A DNA stretch of 64,000 nucleotides from Triglochin maritima (Eukaryota; Streptophyta; Magnoliopsida; Alismatales; Juncaginaceae), in NCBI GenBank assembly GCA_963682175.1, contig OY821772.1, positions 14,128,743 to 14,192,742 on the forward strand, written 5' to 3'. A program made the translations under genes and the position numbers. The notes under the pieces are model-generated. The model was not told the DNA's origin and searched no databases. It saw only the letters and a program-made list of their open reading frames with translations. Every line of letters starts with the position of its first letter. Positions within the stretch are counted from its first letter, which is position 1. Positions 44,022 through 56,314 of the stretch are shown here, piece by piece.

Positions 44022-46452
44022 GTGTGTGCACCTTTGTGCATGCTTTCGTGGACACAAGACGAGGGTGGTCGTTTGACGAGGAGCGTTGTCAATCCGGCTT
44101 CGGTAGTCGATTTCTCGACACCTTCCTCCTCTCTTGTCGCACACAGTCCGGGTTCAATGGCTGCTAATTTCCGTGAGGAGGAGCAGTTGCTGGACCCACC
44201 TGTTCCACCAGTGCTTCCACTTGTCGCTCCCATACCTCTACGTGATCGATGCTACCCGAGCCGTACTGCTCTACCCTCATGCATCGTATTGCCAGAGGCA
44301 AATGGGAACCATTTTGAGGTTAAGCCTCAGTTTATTTCCATGTTCCCTCACTTCACTGGGAAAGGTGACCCCTATAATTTTCTCAGGGAATTTGAGGAGG
44401 TTTGTGCTATGTTCAAGCTGCAACAACTTAGCACAGACTCCATCCATCTTAGGCTTGTCCCCTTTGTGCTGAAGGATGACGCCAAGAAGTGGTTGTACAG
44501 CAACCATGCGAATGCCTTTAAGGCTTGGGATGAGTTTCAATCTGCATTCCTCAAGAAATACTTTCCAAATCATCGGACTCAAAAATTGATGAACGAAATC
44601 AATTCGTTCTATCAACTTGAGACCGAAACATTTCATGCATATATAGAGAGGTTCAAGGAGCTACTATCCTCATGCCCTCACCATGGCATTGAGTTGTGGC
44701 GTCTTTGTCAGATTGTTTATGAGGGTCTTCACATCCCGTCCCGGACGCTCCTCGAGTCCATGTGTCAAGGAGAGTTCTTAGGAAAGGATGAAAGGGAGGT
44801 ATGAGCTTTCCTAGAAGACCTTGCTGAGAAAACAATGCAATGGGAGAGTGTAAGGGAACCACCTGCATCATCTAGTATACGAGCGAGGATCGCGAATGCA
44901 AAACTCGGGTGCCGCATTTGCTATCGATACCACTACGGCCACCGAGGCACGCATGGCGGCCTTAATGCACTGTATGGATTCGATTGAGCTCCAAAACCAA
45001 CAAAGTGCACCTCACATGTCCACATCTAGTCGAGTTCCCTGTCATTCATGTGGTAGGATAGGTCACATAGAAAGCGAGTATGCGTCCATTCCTCCTGAGG
45101 TGGAACATGTCAACGCCATCTATGACAGAACTAGGAATGACCCATACTCATCATCTTATAATCCTGGATAGAGGAACCACCCAAATTTTTCATGGAACCA
45201 AAATAATGCCCCGGGTGGTCCTTCAAACTCCTCTCGACCATCTAACCAATCATACCAACCTCCCATGCATGCATAATCTTATCAGTCACCTCAAACACCA
45301 ATCACCAATCAATCGGATTTCCTAAATTCCAATAATATGGAAACCCGATTCAATTCTCTTGAGACCTTGACTCGTGGACTTGAAAACTCAATGAAAATTT
45401 TTATGTCAACCACAAGTCAAGTTCTCACTTCAAATCAGCAGACCATCAAATCTCTAAATCTTCAGATGGGCCAATTAACTCAGTTTGTACATGAAAGAGA
45501 GAGAGGGTCTTTGCCTAGCCAGCCTGAGGCTAACCCCCGCATGTACCAACAACAACACATGCAAAATGAGAATGTGGTACCTCGGGGGAGGCAAGTGAAC
45601 CATGTGGAGGAACATGTTCACCATGTCAATTCCATTGTGACCTTAAGGAATGGAAAGCAGGTTGACAATCACATTTCCTTGCCACACCCACCACCATTTA
45701 TGCAGCCCCTTAGTGGGAATGGTGGTGAAGAAGAGGCTGAGGGTGACGGTAATACATCAACGCCTCCTTCTCAGGCACTGCAGAAAACCTACCTGCCAAA
45801 AGCTCCTTATCCAAGTAGGTTAACCAAAAAGCAGAGTGACACAATGGACAAGATATTAGAGGTGTTTAAGCAAGTTAAGGTTAACATCCCCTTGTTGGAT
45901 GTAATCCAACAAATACCTCAATATGCCAAAGTGTTGAAGGATCTCTACACAACCAAAAGGAAGACCAATGTTCCAAAGAAAGCATTCTTGGCTGCAAATC
46001 TAAACTCATTTTTGTCCAATCCCGCCTACATAAAATACAAGGACCCTGTGTGTCCTACTATTCAGTGTACGATAGGGGACACTAGCATGAGTAATGTTTT
46101 GCTTGATTTAGGATCAGCGGTCAACCTCCTCCCATTTTCTGTTTATCAACAGTTAAATTTGGGAGAATTGAAACCAACTAAGATCATCCTCCAATTGGCG
46201 GATAGATCCATTCGTATTCCAAAGGGGATTATCGAGGACGTGCTTATCAAAGTTGGAGATTTTATATTTCCAGTCGATTTTGTTGTCCTCGATACGAATC
46301 CTGTTGCGAACACCCACTCTCAAATACCTTTGATTTTGGGTAGACCATTTGTGGCAACTTCCAACGCCTTAATTAATTGTAGAAATGGTCTCATGAAGCT
46401 CTCATTCGGTAACATGAGTGTCGAGTTTCATGTTTTCAACTTTGGTAGGTAA
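44022..46452 (+). pseudogene. Gypsy gag-protease, interrupted
   Basis: Residues about 95-255 of the first frame form the Retrotransposon_gag capsid domain, with L-R-L-V-P-F-V-L-K-D-D-A-K-K-W-L and S-C-P-H-H-G-I-E motifs. A TGA at 44802 and a frameshift near 44890 separate it from the knuckle region, where the last Cys of C-x2-C-x4-H-x4-C is Tyr. Stops follow at 45168 and 45273. The last frame, 45337-46452, encodes a Gln-rich linker and an aspartic protease with active site L-L-D-L-G-S-A-V-N-L-L-P and flap-like L-G-R-P-F. In life it would form the capsid and mature it. The protease part is open; Gag is not. Confidence 0.88.
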
Positions 46453-46461
46453 CATGAGCCC

Positions 46462-47141
46462 ATGGATCAACTTTTAAATCTAAATCTCATCCGCCAATTG
46501 GAGAAAGCACCACAAAATCAACGAACACCCCTAACACCAATGCAACTCATTGAGAATGTTTGTGGGTCCAGCGAAAACTCATTGCCTGTCTTTGTAATGC
46601 AACAGAGTGAGCTGGCATCAAACATAAATGTCCAAAAGGAGTGTTCGTTACATGATTCAGTTGAGAGTGCTAGTGAGAGTGAGACACCTCATCATATGCG
46701 TATACCAGAAGGTGTCTCTACCTCATATCCCATGGCCATTGAGCCATTTGAGCTTCATATTGACTCCAACAAGGACCCACCTATGACCGAGCTTATGCTT
46801 GATGATCTAAATGATGGTGGGAGGTCCTTGTTGGATGACTTGGGGAGAAGCTTCATTCTTAGTGATGCAGGTCTACTGCATCCATCAATGAGCTTGAGGA
46901 ACTCTTTCCGATGCACCCACCTATTGGTTGGAGGGTTTTGTTCGATGAGCAACTAAACCCTAGTGAGGCAACACAACTTCACTCATTCATGTTGCCTACA
47001 CCCAACCAATATCATGAGGGGTTCGAGCCTTTCAGCTTTGACCTTTCACCCCTCATGACACCTCAGAGTACCGGTGAAGTTTGCCCATCTCGTAAAGTCT
47101 CTGGTCCTCATGACTTGATGTTCTCATTTGATATTCCTTGA
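46462..47141 (+). pseudogene. Conserved C-terminal domain after protease, function unknown
   Basis: Two frames (46462-46956, then 46911-47141 after a frameshift) encode an acidic protein part with A-I-E-P-F-E-L-H and, further on, P-I-G-W-R-V-L-F-D-E and F-E-P-F-S-F-D-L. The same order of motifs forms the C-terminus of the gag-like ORF at 1165-2667. It replaces the RT/integrase region expected here. I know no family name for it. It could be a remnant of the RT-upstream linker or a domain special to these non-autonomous elements. Confidence 0.6.
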
Positions 47142-48618
47142 CCAAATGATTATGAGAATATCGTTGTTGCTGTATATATCATGTTAAAAAAAGAGAAAAA
47201 ACGAGTAATAAAAGACTCCACGAGTGAGCATTGATTGTTGTGGGCCCCAACCCTTGTGTACTTGGGCCACATTTCTTCACGTATTTGTCTCCCTTCTTCA
47301 GTATCTCACAGTTTTTGAGGGAATTCGGATTTGTATCCATCAACATGACCATGAACTTCCCTTTGTACTTCACGTTAGTATCTTGTTCACAATCATTGAG
47401 GACAATGCATGAAGTAGGTGTGGGGGGGTGCTTTACGTGTGTACATAGTCGAGCCTTTTCTTTTGATTTTTGTTTTCTTTTGTGTGCACTTCTAGGGTCA
47501 TGTTAGTGTGCTGCATTTAATATCGATATATCTGTTGTGCTTTAAAGTTTTCACATTTCTTTCAAAATCTTCATGTGTTGCGAAAGAAAATGTTTTTGTA
47601 GGTTTTGCGTGTATTTAGCATGTGCAAACCCACTGAGAGGCAAAGTAAAAAGAAAGCTCCCAAAAGTGTCTTGAACTTGATGCATTAGGATTTCTAGTTT
47701 ACTGGCTTTAGGTCTTATCGAGTCGTTAGGATGCACCCCAGTTTCCCTCGGGTGGCGTGTAATCATAGGGTTTCAGCACTCAAACATTTAAAGAAGTCCA
47801 CCTTGAACCTAGTGAGTCAAAAAATTCGTGTCTGTTAGTATAAGGAAGTTTGTCGTAGTCAAGGGCCCTTAATCTCTTTTGTAAAACTTAAGTGTAGGGG
47901 CTTTGGTTCCCATGTGGATAAGTAAATAAGTGGTGTTCTCTCTTCTCGCACGGCTCCTATCACTCGGGAAAGTAGGTCTGAGGGGACTTTGTGCCTGGTG
48001 CTTTCGAGTCATCTGACTTGGGCTGCACCGACCGAACTCCCGTTACACGGGTGGTAGGGATCGCCCTATGTGGAGATTTGGGGGAAGGTGTACGTGATAG
48101 TGTAAGTCCTCATAGGCAATGATGCACGAAACCTGATCCTGGGAGAATCAAACATCAACCAATAAAATGCTCCAAAGAAAAAGAAAAAAAGAGTCAAATA
48201 AGAACCTTAATGGACTTTACACATTGTATCACATTCAGAAGTTAAGGTTGCCCATGTCTTTCACTTAAGTCCTTGACTAACTTTCAGGAATAATTCACTA
48301 GGCTAGGTGTGTGGACTGATTACATATATAGAGTCGACCCGTAGTATTACCGCGTCTCATGATCGACAAAATAAGTCCAACGAGTCGTGTAGCTAGATTG
48401 ATTAATGCATCTTGTTCGGATTTTGTGGGTGTATCCGCTGAAAACTCTCAGGAGACAACACTCCTCCTCCTTGGCGACAAGGAGGTTTAATGGCTTGTTG
48501 CACGTGCTAAGTGCAAGTGTGATTCCTACGAAAGTGAGTTAGGATTTCTTGTTTTTTCGTATGCTTTTTCCTTTCTTTGTTTTGCTCGGGACTAGCAAAA
48601 GTTAGGTGTCGGGGTATT
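47142..48618 (+). other. 3' untranslated region of gypsy element
   Basis: About 1.5 kb without a gene. It matches, in reverse, the left 1100 bases of the window, so it is part of the shared backbone of the family. The polypurine tract before the 3' LTR is poor. Confidence 0.75.
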
Positions 48619-49995
48619 TGATTGACATCATTTCATGCTTATATTTATATCTTATATCCATTATCTTTCACCTAAACAATGTTATGTTACGAGTTTTATG
48701 TTTGAATTTAAGAAATAAATAGGTTTGAAGAGATGAAGCATAAAAGGACCCAAAAGCTGGGAAAAAGGACTGAATTGTGAGACCTGGGGACTAAGATGCA
48801 AGGGAGAAGGACCTGAACGTAAGACCAAAGGACCAAAGAGTAAAATAGAAAACTCCACACCATCTTGGGGAGTATTTTGGCAATTAGATTCGGGCCGGAG
48901 CTCCAATAAACAAAGTAGATGCATCAAACATCGGGAATCCAGAAAAGCCCAGAATGAAATTTAGTCGGATCCAGATCTTATGGACCGCCAATTTGCGCTA
49001 TGGATCCTTCTGAATCCGCTCAAATTGCTCCAGCACATGTATTAGAGGATGTTTAGGCTATTTTTGGTATATGTTTAGTCCCACATCGGGGGATTGTCCC
49101 GGATTGCCTTTTTCTTTGGCTATAAATAGAACTCTTCACCTTCTATTGTAATCACTTCATATTTTGAGTGACTATTCTTCCTACTAGAAGTGAGGCCTTG
49201 AAGCACACACTAAAGTTGGGGGATGCTACTTGAAATGTGAGTCACTTTAATAAAAGTTTCTTTATTATGTTGTTTGTTTCATATTTCTTGATTTACTTTG
49301 TTTAATTTATTTCATTAGTTTTAGTAGCTTAGTTAATATGTTTTCCTTGCTTAGTTTAATAATTAGTCTAATGTGTAGTGAGTAGTTTCATCCCCTTTGG
49401 GGGGGTGGAGTAGATGTACATACATGCAAATGAGAATGGAATGAATGCTTTATTTCCAATGTTTTGATAAAACATGAATGTATGCTTGCTTGTTTAGGAT
49501 AGAATTTATAACTTGATGAGTTTTGCCAAAATGATTAGACACCTCTCATGCTTGTTTAGGTTCTGAAATAAACAACTTGTATATGTAAATGTTAATTAAC
49601 TAGGTTGGTGAATAGATTTATAGGTTTTGCCATAACATTTAGACACTTCCTATGCATGATAACACCACCTTCATTTGTGCTTAAAGAATGTGTTCAACAC
49701 CCACCTCTTTGCATGTGTACACTCACTACACCCCTTAGGGGTTTTTCCCATTCTTGAATTCCAGCACTGTTCTTTCGTTCTTAGTTTAGTTGGTATTTCA
49801 TCGTTTCTTTCTTTCTTTCGCATTTCGTACTTCTTAGTGTAGTGTAGCGTCGAGTAGCATAATCAACTCTCTTCTCCATTTTTTTGCCACTTGATTTTGT
49901 GCAAACGAGAGGCTGCTCACCTCCCTGAGGACGACCCGTATTTGCCACCGCTTCAACGCGGTCGTGCACTTGCGATTTAATTAAAACGTTCAACA
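48619..49995 (+). repeat. 3' LTR (1377 bp)
   Basis: Counterpart of 41579-42959, followed by the TSD TTAGT. Its palindrome at 48983 has decayed to GACCGCCAATTTGCGCTA. Confidence 0.94.
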
Positions 49996-50340
49996 TTAGT
50001 AATCTATCCTTTTAACTTTAGTAAGACAAGGAAGGGAGAGAGGGAGAAAGGAAAAAGAAAGAAGTGAGAGAGAATAGATAAGTTCAAAAGATTTAAGAAA
50101 TTATTCATGTAAGATTTTGCAAAGTTTACATAAAATTTATATTTTTAGGTTTATTAACGGATGATTTTGCAAATTTTCCATAAAAATATGAGTTTAAATA
50201 ACGGAGGTTAACGAAAAATCATACGAACTAACATTGACAAAAAAAGCAAGTAATGGCATAAAAACAAATGTTAGAGGTCTTTTGTTCTAAATTTCTGAAT
50301 GTGATATGAACGAATGTTTTCAGAAATTTAATTTTTTTTT

Positions 50341-50945
50341 TGAAAATCAGGTAACCTATTTTCAGATGTGGAGGGGTTTGTGTGGGTCTGGCAGTACACC
50401 ATGCACTTCGCAGGAGATGGAATGTCGTCGACTTGTTTAATGGAATCTTGGGCGGTTATCACTCATGGAGTCGACCCAACCACTATCCATCCTCCAGTCT
50501 TGAAACGGACCCATGCAACTCTACATGTCTAAACCTCGGTCTCGCTCCACTGACTTCGACCACGACCCTTACTCCGACCAAATCAAAAAACTACCAAGTT
50601 CGAGTGTTGCAGCTCTCTCAGAAAGAAATCGGGCAACTAAAAAAAATGATCCTAGACCCCCAGTATTGTAACTGTAGGTCGTGGGTGCGCAGTTGTGGCG
50701 ACCCGCCCCTCCCACCAGAGTCCATGTTCAACGCCCTCGTTCGTGTAACCTCCACGACCACGGTCCACAACATCATATAGGGGGGGCTCCATCAAGTGGT
50801 GAGGAGAATCCACGACCTAAAAGGAGTGCTAAGCGCGTACGTAAGGTCTTACATTGACTATTTGGAGGAGGCAAAAGACTTGGGGCGACAGTGGTGGAAG
50901 CGTAGGGTCAACGAGAGTGTATGATGTGGTCTTTGGGTGGGGACA
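50341..50945 (+). pseudogene. BAHD acyltransferase, 3' part, broken at the DFGWG motif
   Basis: Continues the 39790 fragment. Across frames it shows C-G-G-V-C-V-G-L-A-V-H-H-A-L, the start of the HxxxDG catalytic motif, then a 4-base insertion that shifts the frame before the Asp-Gly. S-S-T-C-L-M-E-S-W-A, K-E-I-G-Q-L-K and L-S-A-Y-V-R-S-Y-I-D-Y follow. The last readable motif is Y-D-V-V-F-G-W-G, the DFGWG structural motif, ending where the hAT terminus begins at 50946. An extra C near 50365 also breaks the frame. Non-functional. Confidence 0.8.
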
Positions 50946-53387
50946 GTGGCGGCTCTAGAGAATTTAATCAGTGGGGGCTAACTTCCCAAGAAATAAACAT
51001 CATGTAGACAAACAATTCCAAAAGAAAAATATACTTTAAATAGTTAATTATAGATAGAGTAGCAAAAATATAACAAGATGTTAAAGTGTTACAAAATTTC
51101 TATACGATTTTTCATATTCTGAAATCGCCTCATAATAGTGTCGTTATCTATTGTAGAGAATATATCTTTCTCAATGTAAGTAATCAAGCGTCATTCATAA
51201 GTTCATCTCCCAACCTATTACGATGTGGACTCTTGATGATCTTCATTGTTGAAAAGGCTCTTTCGATGGTAGTTGTGGCAACAGGCAAGATCAAAGCCAA
51301 CTTGCCTAATAAATACACCAATGGGTAAACTTCATTTTTCCTTGCGACTACCATCTTTTGAGAAAAAAACTCCAATTCCATGTATTTCACTAAAATTCTT
51401 GTCACCATGGACATCGTATATGTAATTCTGAAGCTCTCCATCTAGCTCTAACAAAGCGACTAGAGAGAAATCAAATGGATAAAACTGAGCAAGTCTTATC
51501 AACCTACTTTTATCAAAGGAGGAGAATGAATTTCTAGGATCAAGACTTGCCATGCATACTAGAAGCTCAATATTCACTTCATCGAACCGATTGCTAAGTT
51601 CTTGAAGTTGCATATCAATGACTGTATAAAAAAATTCCACTTGATAATGATGGAGATTTGTCTTTTCTTCACTTCTACGTCTCAATATCACCCCTATCAC
51701 ACGACTTCATCACGCAAAGTTTCCCAACTAGAATCTCTCATCACTTGTAACATTTTCTTTGAAGCATGGATAAGAGCAATGACATCTAAGATATCTTGAT
51801 TTTTTCTGCAAGACTTTAGACAAATTGTGCGTAATTGCCAAAAATACATTTCATAAGATGCAAAATGAAAACAAACTCGAAATGATCAACAATATCAATC
51901 AAATCCATCGCTTCACCCCTTTATGGGTTATCATTCCCGTTCTTCCCAACAAACTCAAGAATACATAAAATTGGAGAAATTAAGTGTATCAAGCTATTAA
52001 GACTACCATAATGAGAACTCCAACGGGTGTCACCTGGACATTTCATTGTCATTTCTTGATTTAGTCATTGCCCAATCATAATGTCTCCATTTACAATTCG
52101 TTCAAGTGCTTCCTCAAGTTGCAAATCTCAAAGCATATCTCTTCTTTTGCAAGAACAACAAGCAAAATTCACTACTCGTGTTATGGAATTAAAGAAAGAG
52201 TCAATTGAAGTGTGCTTCTTCGCAACAACAATAATGTGAGTTGCAATTGATGAGCAAAGCAATGAACATAATATGCATTAGAATTCTCCTCTATAATTAG
52301 ACTTTTTAAGCCATTGAATTTCCCTTGCATATTACTAGCTCCATCATATCCTTGCCCTCGCAAACTTGAAATATTAAGCCCATGCTTAGAGAATAAAGAA
52401 TCAAGCCCCTTCTTAAGTGACAGAGTAGATGTACCACTAACATGCACCAAGCCAATAAAATGCTCCATAATGCACCCATCTTTGTCAACATATCGAATAA
52501 CAACCATCTACTCATTTACAGAAATGTCTCGAGCTTCATCCACTAAAACAGAGAATAGGTCATTTCAAACTTCGTTCATGATAACATGTAGTGTTTCTTG
52601 TGCAGCAGCATCGGTAATATCCTTTTGATTTCCAGTGCAATTAATTTATCATTTTCAGGAGAATGCTCCAACACCACCTTTCTAATGTATTCATTCTAAG
52701 ATGCTAGAACTTTAAGAAGTTCAAGAAAATTCCCTTGATTTAATGAACTATATGACTCGTCATGTCTTCAAAATGTCAAACCTTGACTCAAAAGATAACG
52801 AAGACAAACAACAGACGCATTCAAACGAGTACGATAGTCACACCTAGATTGCTTAGATTGCCTCAACAAAGAAGTCTCTATATGTTGATTTTGGTTCAAC
52901 AAATCGCGACAAGCTCTAAAGCATTTGTTATGACTACTTTCATGACCTCCAACATGAGTACGAAATCTTTCCTTTTTTCCAATTTCTAAATCCACTTGTA
53001 ACAAATGCATCTGCACCTCCTTGTTCGCCTTTAACTTCCTTGAAAAGATAACAGTCGATCTTGTGTTTGTTTGCGTCTGGGATTCTTATCCTTAGTTGCT
53101 TTATTCAAGTTCTTGAATTTGTTCTTTTTTCGTATATAAGATAATACTGCATTTCTGGATTGTAAGTTGACATTATAGTAAGAGTCTCGACACAACAATT
53201 GAGTCACCTCCCTACCTTGTAAACAAAAAATAACGGAAAGTATGTCCCTCACGCACTTTCTCATTTGCATTTCACGTGTGCTAACGTGACATTCTAACAT
53301 GGACAAAAGACAAACATCCACCTTCTATTGTATTCGTATTTATATCATTCATATGTTTTCTATAATATACTTGTATAATACGGAATC
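50946..53387 (-). mobile_element. hAT element (ZMYM1/TTF type), right end unclear
   Basis: The left end CAGTGGCGGCTCTAGA is a hAT terminus of the same kind as at 33197 (CAGTGGCGGAGCC, complement). The transposase pseudogene fills the interior. The opposite terminus is not seen before the TRIM array at 53388 and may lie beyond it or be lost. The 8 bases before the left end are TGGGGGGA; no matching copy was found. Confidence 0.75.
51180..53040 (-). pseudogene. hAT transposase (TTF-type zinc finger / ZMYM1-like), decayed
   Basis: Read on the minus strand in several frames. The TTF-like finger region (H-x5-H-N-K-C, near 52930) comes first. F-R-G-H-D-E-S-like sequence follows at about 52770. The core is R-G-Q-G-Y-D-G-A-S-N-M and Y-Y-V-H-C-F-A-H-Q-L-Q-L at 52230-52400. 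L-D-P-R-N-S-F is at about 51530, and the hAT dimerisation domain (L-P-V-A-T-T-T-I-E-R-A-F-S-T-M-K) at about 51220-51290. In the family this enzyme excises and inserts hAT DNA. Many stops and frameshifts, and a gap around 51750-52180, make it inactive. Confidence 0.9.
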
Positions 53388-54594
53388 TGTAACGTCCCGT
53401 CCCCGAACCCGCATCAAGCCCGGGTCCCGGTCCGTCACCCATGAGCCCACTGTCCCACAACACCCACCCATTGCCACAAAACTTAAGTTGGTAAGTGTTA
53501 TGGTAGTGAGCTCATGTCTTTATATCTCACCCCAACATTCTCATGTTAAGCAATGTTGGACTAAACATGGGGGTTTTACAACCTACCCCACTTGAACACC
53601 TGACGTCCTCGTCAGGGTCAAGCCACTCAGTCACCAGGCGTTGTGGGATTCTAGAGGTGGCTCCCACCCTTTAGGTGTAGCACTTAGTTCCCACAATTCC
53701 GGCTGGTTTAGGCTCTGATACCATCTGTAACGTCCCGTCCCCGAGTCCGCATCAAACCCGGGTCCCGGTCCGTCACCCATGTGCCCACTGGCCCACAACA
53801 CCCACCTATTGCCACAAAACTTAAGTTGGTAAGTGTTATGGTAGTGGGCTCATGTCTTTATATCACACCCCATCATTCTCATGTTAAGCAATGTGGGACT
53901 AAACTTGGGGGTTTTACAACCTACCCCACTTGAACACCTGACGTCCTCGTCATGGTCAAGCCACTCAAACACCAGGCGTTGTGGGATTCTAGAGGTGGCT
54001 CCCACCCTTTAGGTGTAGCACTTAGTTCCCACAATTCCGGCTGGTTCAGGCTCTGATACCATCTGTAACGTCCCGTCCCCGAACCCGCATCAAGCCCGGG
54101 TCCCGGTCCGTCACCCATGAGCCCACTGTCCCACAACACCCACCCATTGCCACAAAACTTAAGTTGGTAAGTGTTATGGTAGTGAGCTCATGTCTTTATA
54201 TCTCACCCCAACATTCTCATGTTAAGCAATGTTGGACTAAACATGGGGGTTTTACAACCTACCCCACTTGAACACCTGACGTCCTCGTCAGGGTCAAGCC
54301 ACTCAGTCACCAGGCGTTGTGGGATTCTAGAGGTGGCTCCCACCCTTTAGGTGTAGCACTTAGTTCCCACAATTCCGGCTGATTTAGGCTCTGATACCAT
54401 CTGTAACGTCCCGTCCCCGAGTCCGCATCAAATCCGGGTCCCGGTCCGTCACCCATGTGCCCACTGGCCCACAACACCCACCTATTGCCACAAAACTTAA
54501 GTTGGTAAGTGTTATGGTAGTGGGCTCATGTCTTTATATCACACCCCATCATTCTCATGTTAAGCAATGTGGGACTAAACTTGGGGGTTTTACA
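53388..54594 (-). mobile_element. Tandem TRIM: four LTRs, three internal domains, one TSD
   Basis: Four 193-bp LTRs (53388-53580, 53726-53918, 54064-54256, 54402-54594) alternate with three 145-bp internal domains. The LTR starts TGTAACGTCCCG and ends GGGGGTTTTACA on the plus strand. The whole array has one perfect TSD, GAATC (53383-53387 and 54595-54599). On the minus strand TGGTATCAGAGCC next to each LTR is an initiator tRNA-Met primer site and AAGTGGGGTAGGT is the polypurine tract. Each LTR has a minus-strand TATA-like GATATAAAGA. LTR copies 1 and 3 are nearly the same, as are 2 and 4. No protein is encoded. Confidence 0.96.
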
Positions 54595-54599
54595 GAATC

Positions 54600-56200
54600 A
54601 CCTTTATGTACTTACTCACCCTGCCAAAAATAGCTATGTACTTGTTCTGCCAAAAGTAAGTATTGTGCATTTTCCAGTATTTTGAATTTGAAAATATTTC
54701 AGTTCTTGTAGGGAAGAAGCACTATATAAACTCTAACTGTTCATCCATTTCATTCCCCTCGCCATCACTTTCCATTCTCATGCTTTCCACCTCTTATGGT
54801 TCTTTTTTTGTGATTTTAGTTCATTTCATGTTGTTATTCATATTTGTTTTTCTTTCTACATCGATTACAACTATGAAATATTGCATTTGCAACATTTTAT
54901 TGCCAACAATCCAATATTTCATCGATTTTCTACAATTTAAATTTACTTTTCCATCTTCATTTTTTTCATGTTTTTGTTCATTCTTCGGCTATGTTATTCC
55001 ATTTTTGTTGTTTTTTTGATATTTTTAAATCGTAAATGTTTTTTATGGTTAGATGTGCATATTACGACTTGATCTAATTTCTTTGATTTTCGTGTTCAAA
55101 ATTCAGCTTGTACCTATGAAACAACACATTAGGTTGAAACGATGAACATGTCGACGTTGATTCTGACCTACGTCAGATACTTCTCAATTTTCCCAAAACA
55201 TGACAAGAGATACCTAGATCACCAAAGAGAAGTATCTATCAAACTCCCAATGGTTATGGTGGGGCAGGTGGTGATTGGGATTAGGAGAGGACGTGGTGAA
55301 GGTGGGGTGGGTGTTGATTGAGATTCGGAAACGGTTAGAGAGATGACGAAGTCGAGGTAGTTGGATGAGGAGTACATGAGAAGGTCGACATGCTTTCTTG
55401 GTCCTCATTGATATTTTTATTTAAGTATTTTTTGTTGTGGAATATGTATTTCCGTGTTGTAGGTTGGCTATTTTAATATTATAATATTCATGATTTTGTA
55501 TTAATTAATATTTGTATTAATCCCTAATATACCAAAAAAAGGTCTTCAGTGGTGTTTGGGGTACGAGTTGTTTTTGGATTGTAGACTATGTATTTTTGTG
55601 TTATTGTTTGGGTAGTTATATATTTTGTATTTATGTCTTCATTTATGTTTATGGTTTTGGTATACAAGTGATATAATTTAGGTATTTTCATGATATAGTA
55701 TACAACGGAATAACTATCTACTACATAACTAATCGGTGACTTGTTGAGGATTAGTGACAATAACGTATGTAATTATAATGTGAAGGAAGATTAATTTGGC
55801 ATTCAAATTGAAAAGTAGACAGAAACAGCGGAGGTGCAATATTCAAGGAATTTGTAGTGAAATATAAGTACATGCAAGCAAATATCGAAAATGTAGATAT
55901 AAAAACTCCATTATGCCACCGAAGCAAATAACCCTTTTAAAAAACATAAAATGAGGTTGGTAGCAAAAGTTACTTATTTCAGTAATTCAATAAAACATAT
56001 AGAATTTCATCTAATTCTCTTCTCCTAAATAAATTGCATGCACCCATCACAAGATACTAAACCTACCTACCAAGAGTTTGACTAGATGTAATAAACGCAA
56101 AATTAACTCTAAAAGTTTCTCAAAATAAATCTATCATTTCGAAAACCGAATCATTTACTCTCAGCATCAGCCTCCTCTCCCACTTTAAAGTAAATTTGCC
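54600..56200. other. Intergenic, no gene recognised
   Basis: AT-rich. The ORF at 54663-55019 is a low-complexity F/S/I-rich reading of T-rich sequence and not convincing. Confidence 0.55.
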
Positions 56201-56314
56201 CTCTAGTTATACTTTGGACTAAGATATTGTTTTGGTGCATGTATTCAAAGGCATTGCCGTCGTCAAAACACATTAGCAATGCGCAAGTTCGATTTCAACC
56301 CTCTTGTTCATTTA

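Larger units (their letters stand above)
41579..49995 (+). mobile_element. Complete non-autonomous Ty3/gypsy (Athila/Tat-like) element
   Basis: 8417 bp with LTRs 41579-42959 and 48619-49995 and a perfect 5-bp TSD, TTAGT (41574-41578 and 49996-50000). The tRNA-Asp-type primer site is at 42966-42983. Gag with capsid domain and zinc knuckle, an aspartic protease and a further ORF are present. RT, RNase H and integrase are absent, so it cannot move alone. The LTRs differ mainly by scattered substitutions (roughly 5% in the first 240 bases by eye, fewer later), so the insertion is fairly young. Confidence 0.95.
41130..50300. mobile_element. Fold-back MITE split by the gypsy element
   Basis: The stretch 41135-41573 and the complement of 50001-50300 share similar outer parts: ACCTCCAACATTTG...ATGCCAT on the left and ACCTCTAACATTTG...ATGCCAT on the right. 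Both then carry CGTTAA-like and CTCTCTC-rich parts in the same order. They are the two arms of one inverted-repeat element of about 0.75 kb. The gypsy element with TSD TTAGT landed near its centre. The exact ends and TSD are not clear; it may be Mutator-type. Confidence 0.5.

Noticed and set aside
44134..44636. Additional ORFs in other frames over the gypsy gag
   Set aside because: Out-of-frame shadows of the capsid domain, which is clear in the 44022 frame.
53388..54594. Cassandra-type TRIM with a 5S rRNA-derived promoter
   Set aside because: The LTR is short and TRIM-like, but I do not see the 5S box C (GGGTGACCTCCTGGGAA-type) sequence expected in Cassandra.
54663..55019. 118-codon ORF rich in Phe/Ser/Ile
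   Set aside because: T-rich sequence gives this composition by chance; no neighbouring gene or motif supports it.
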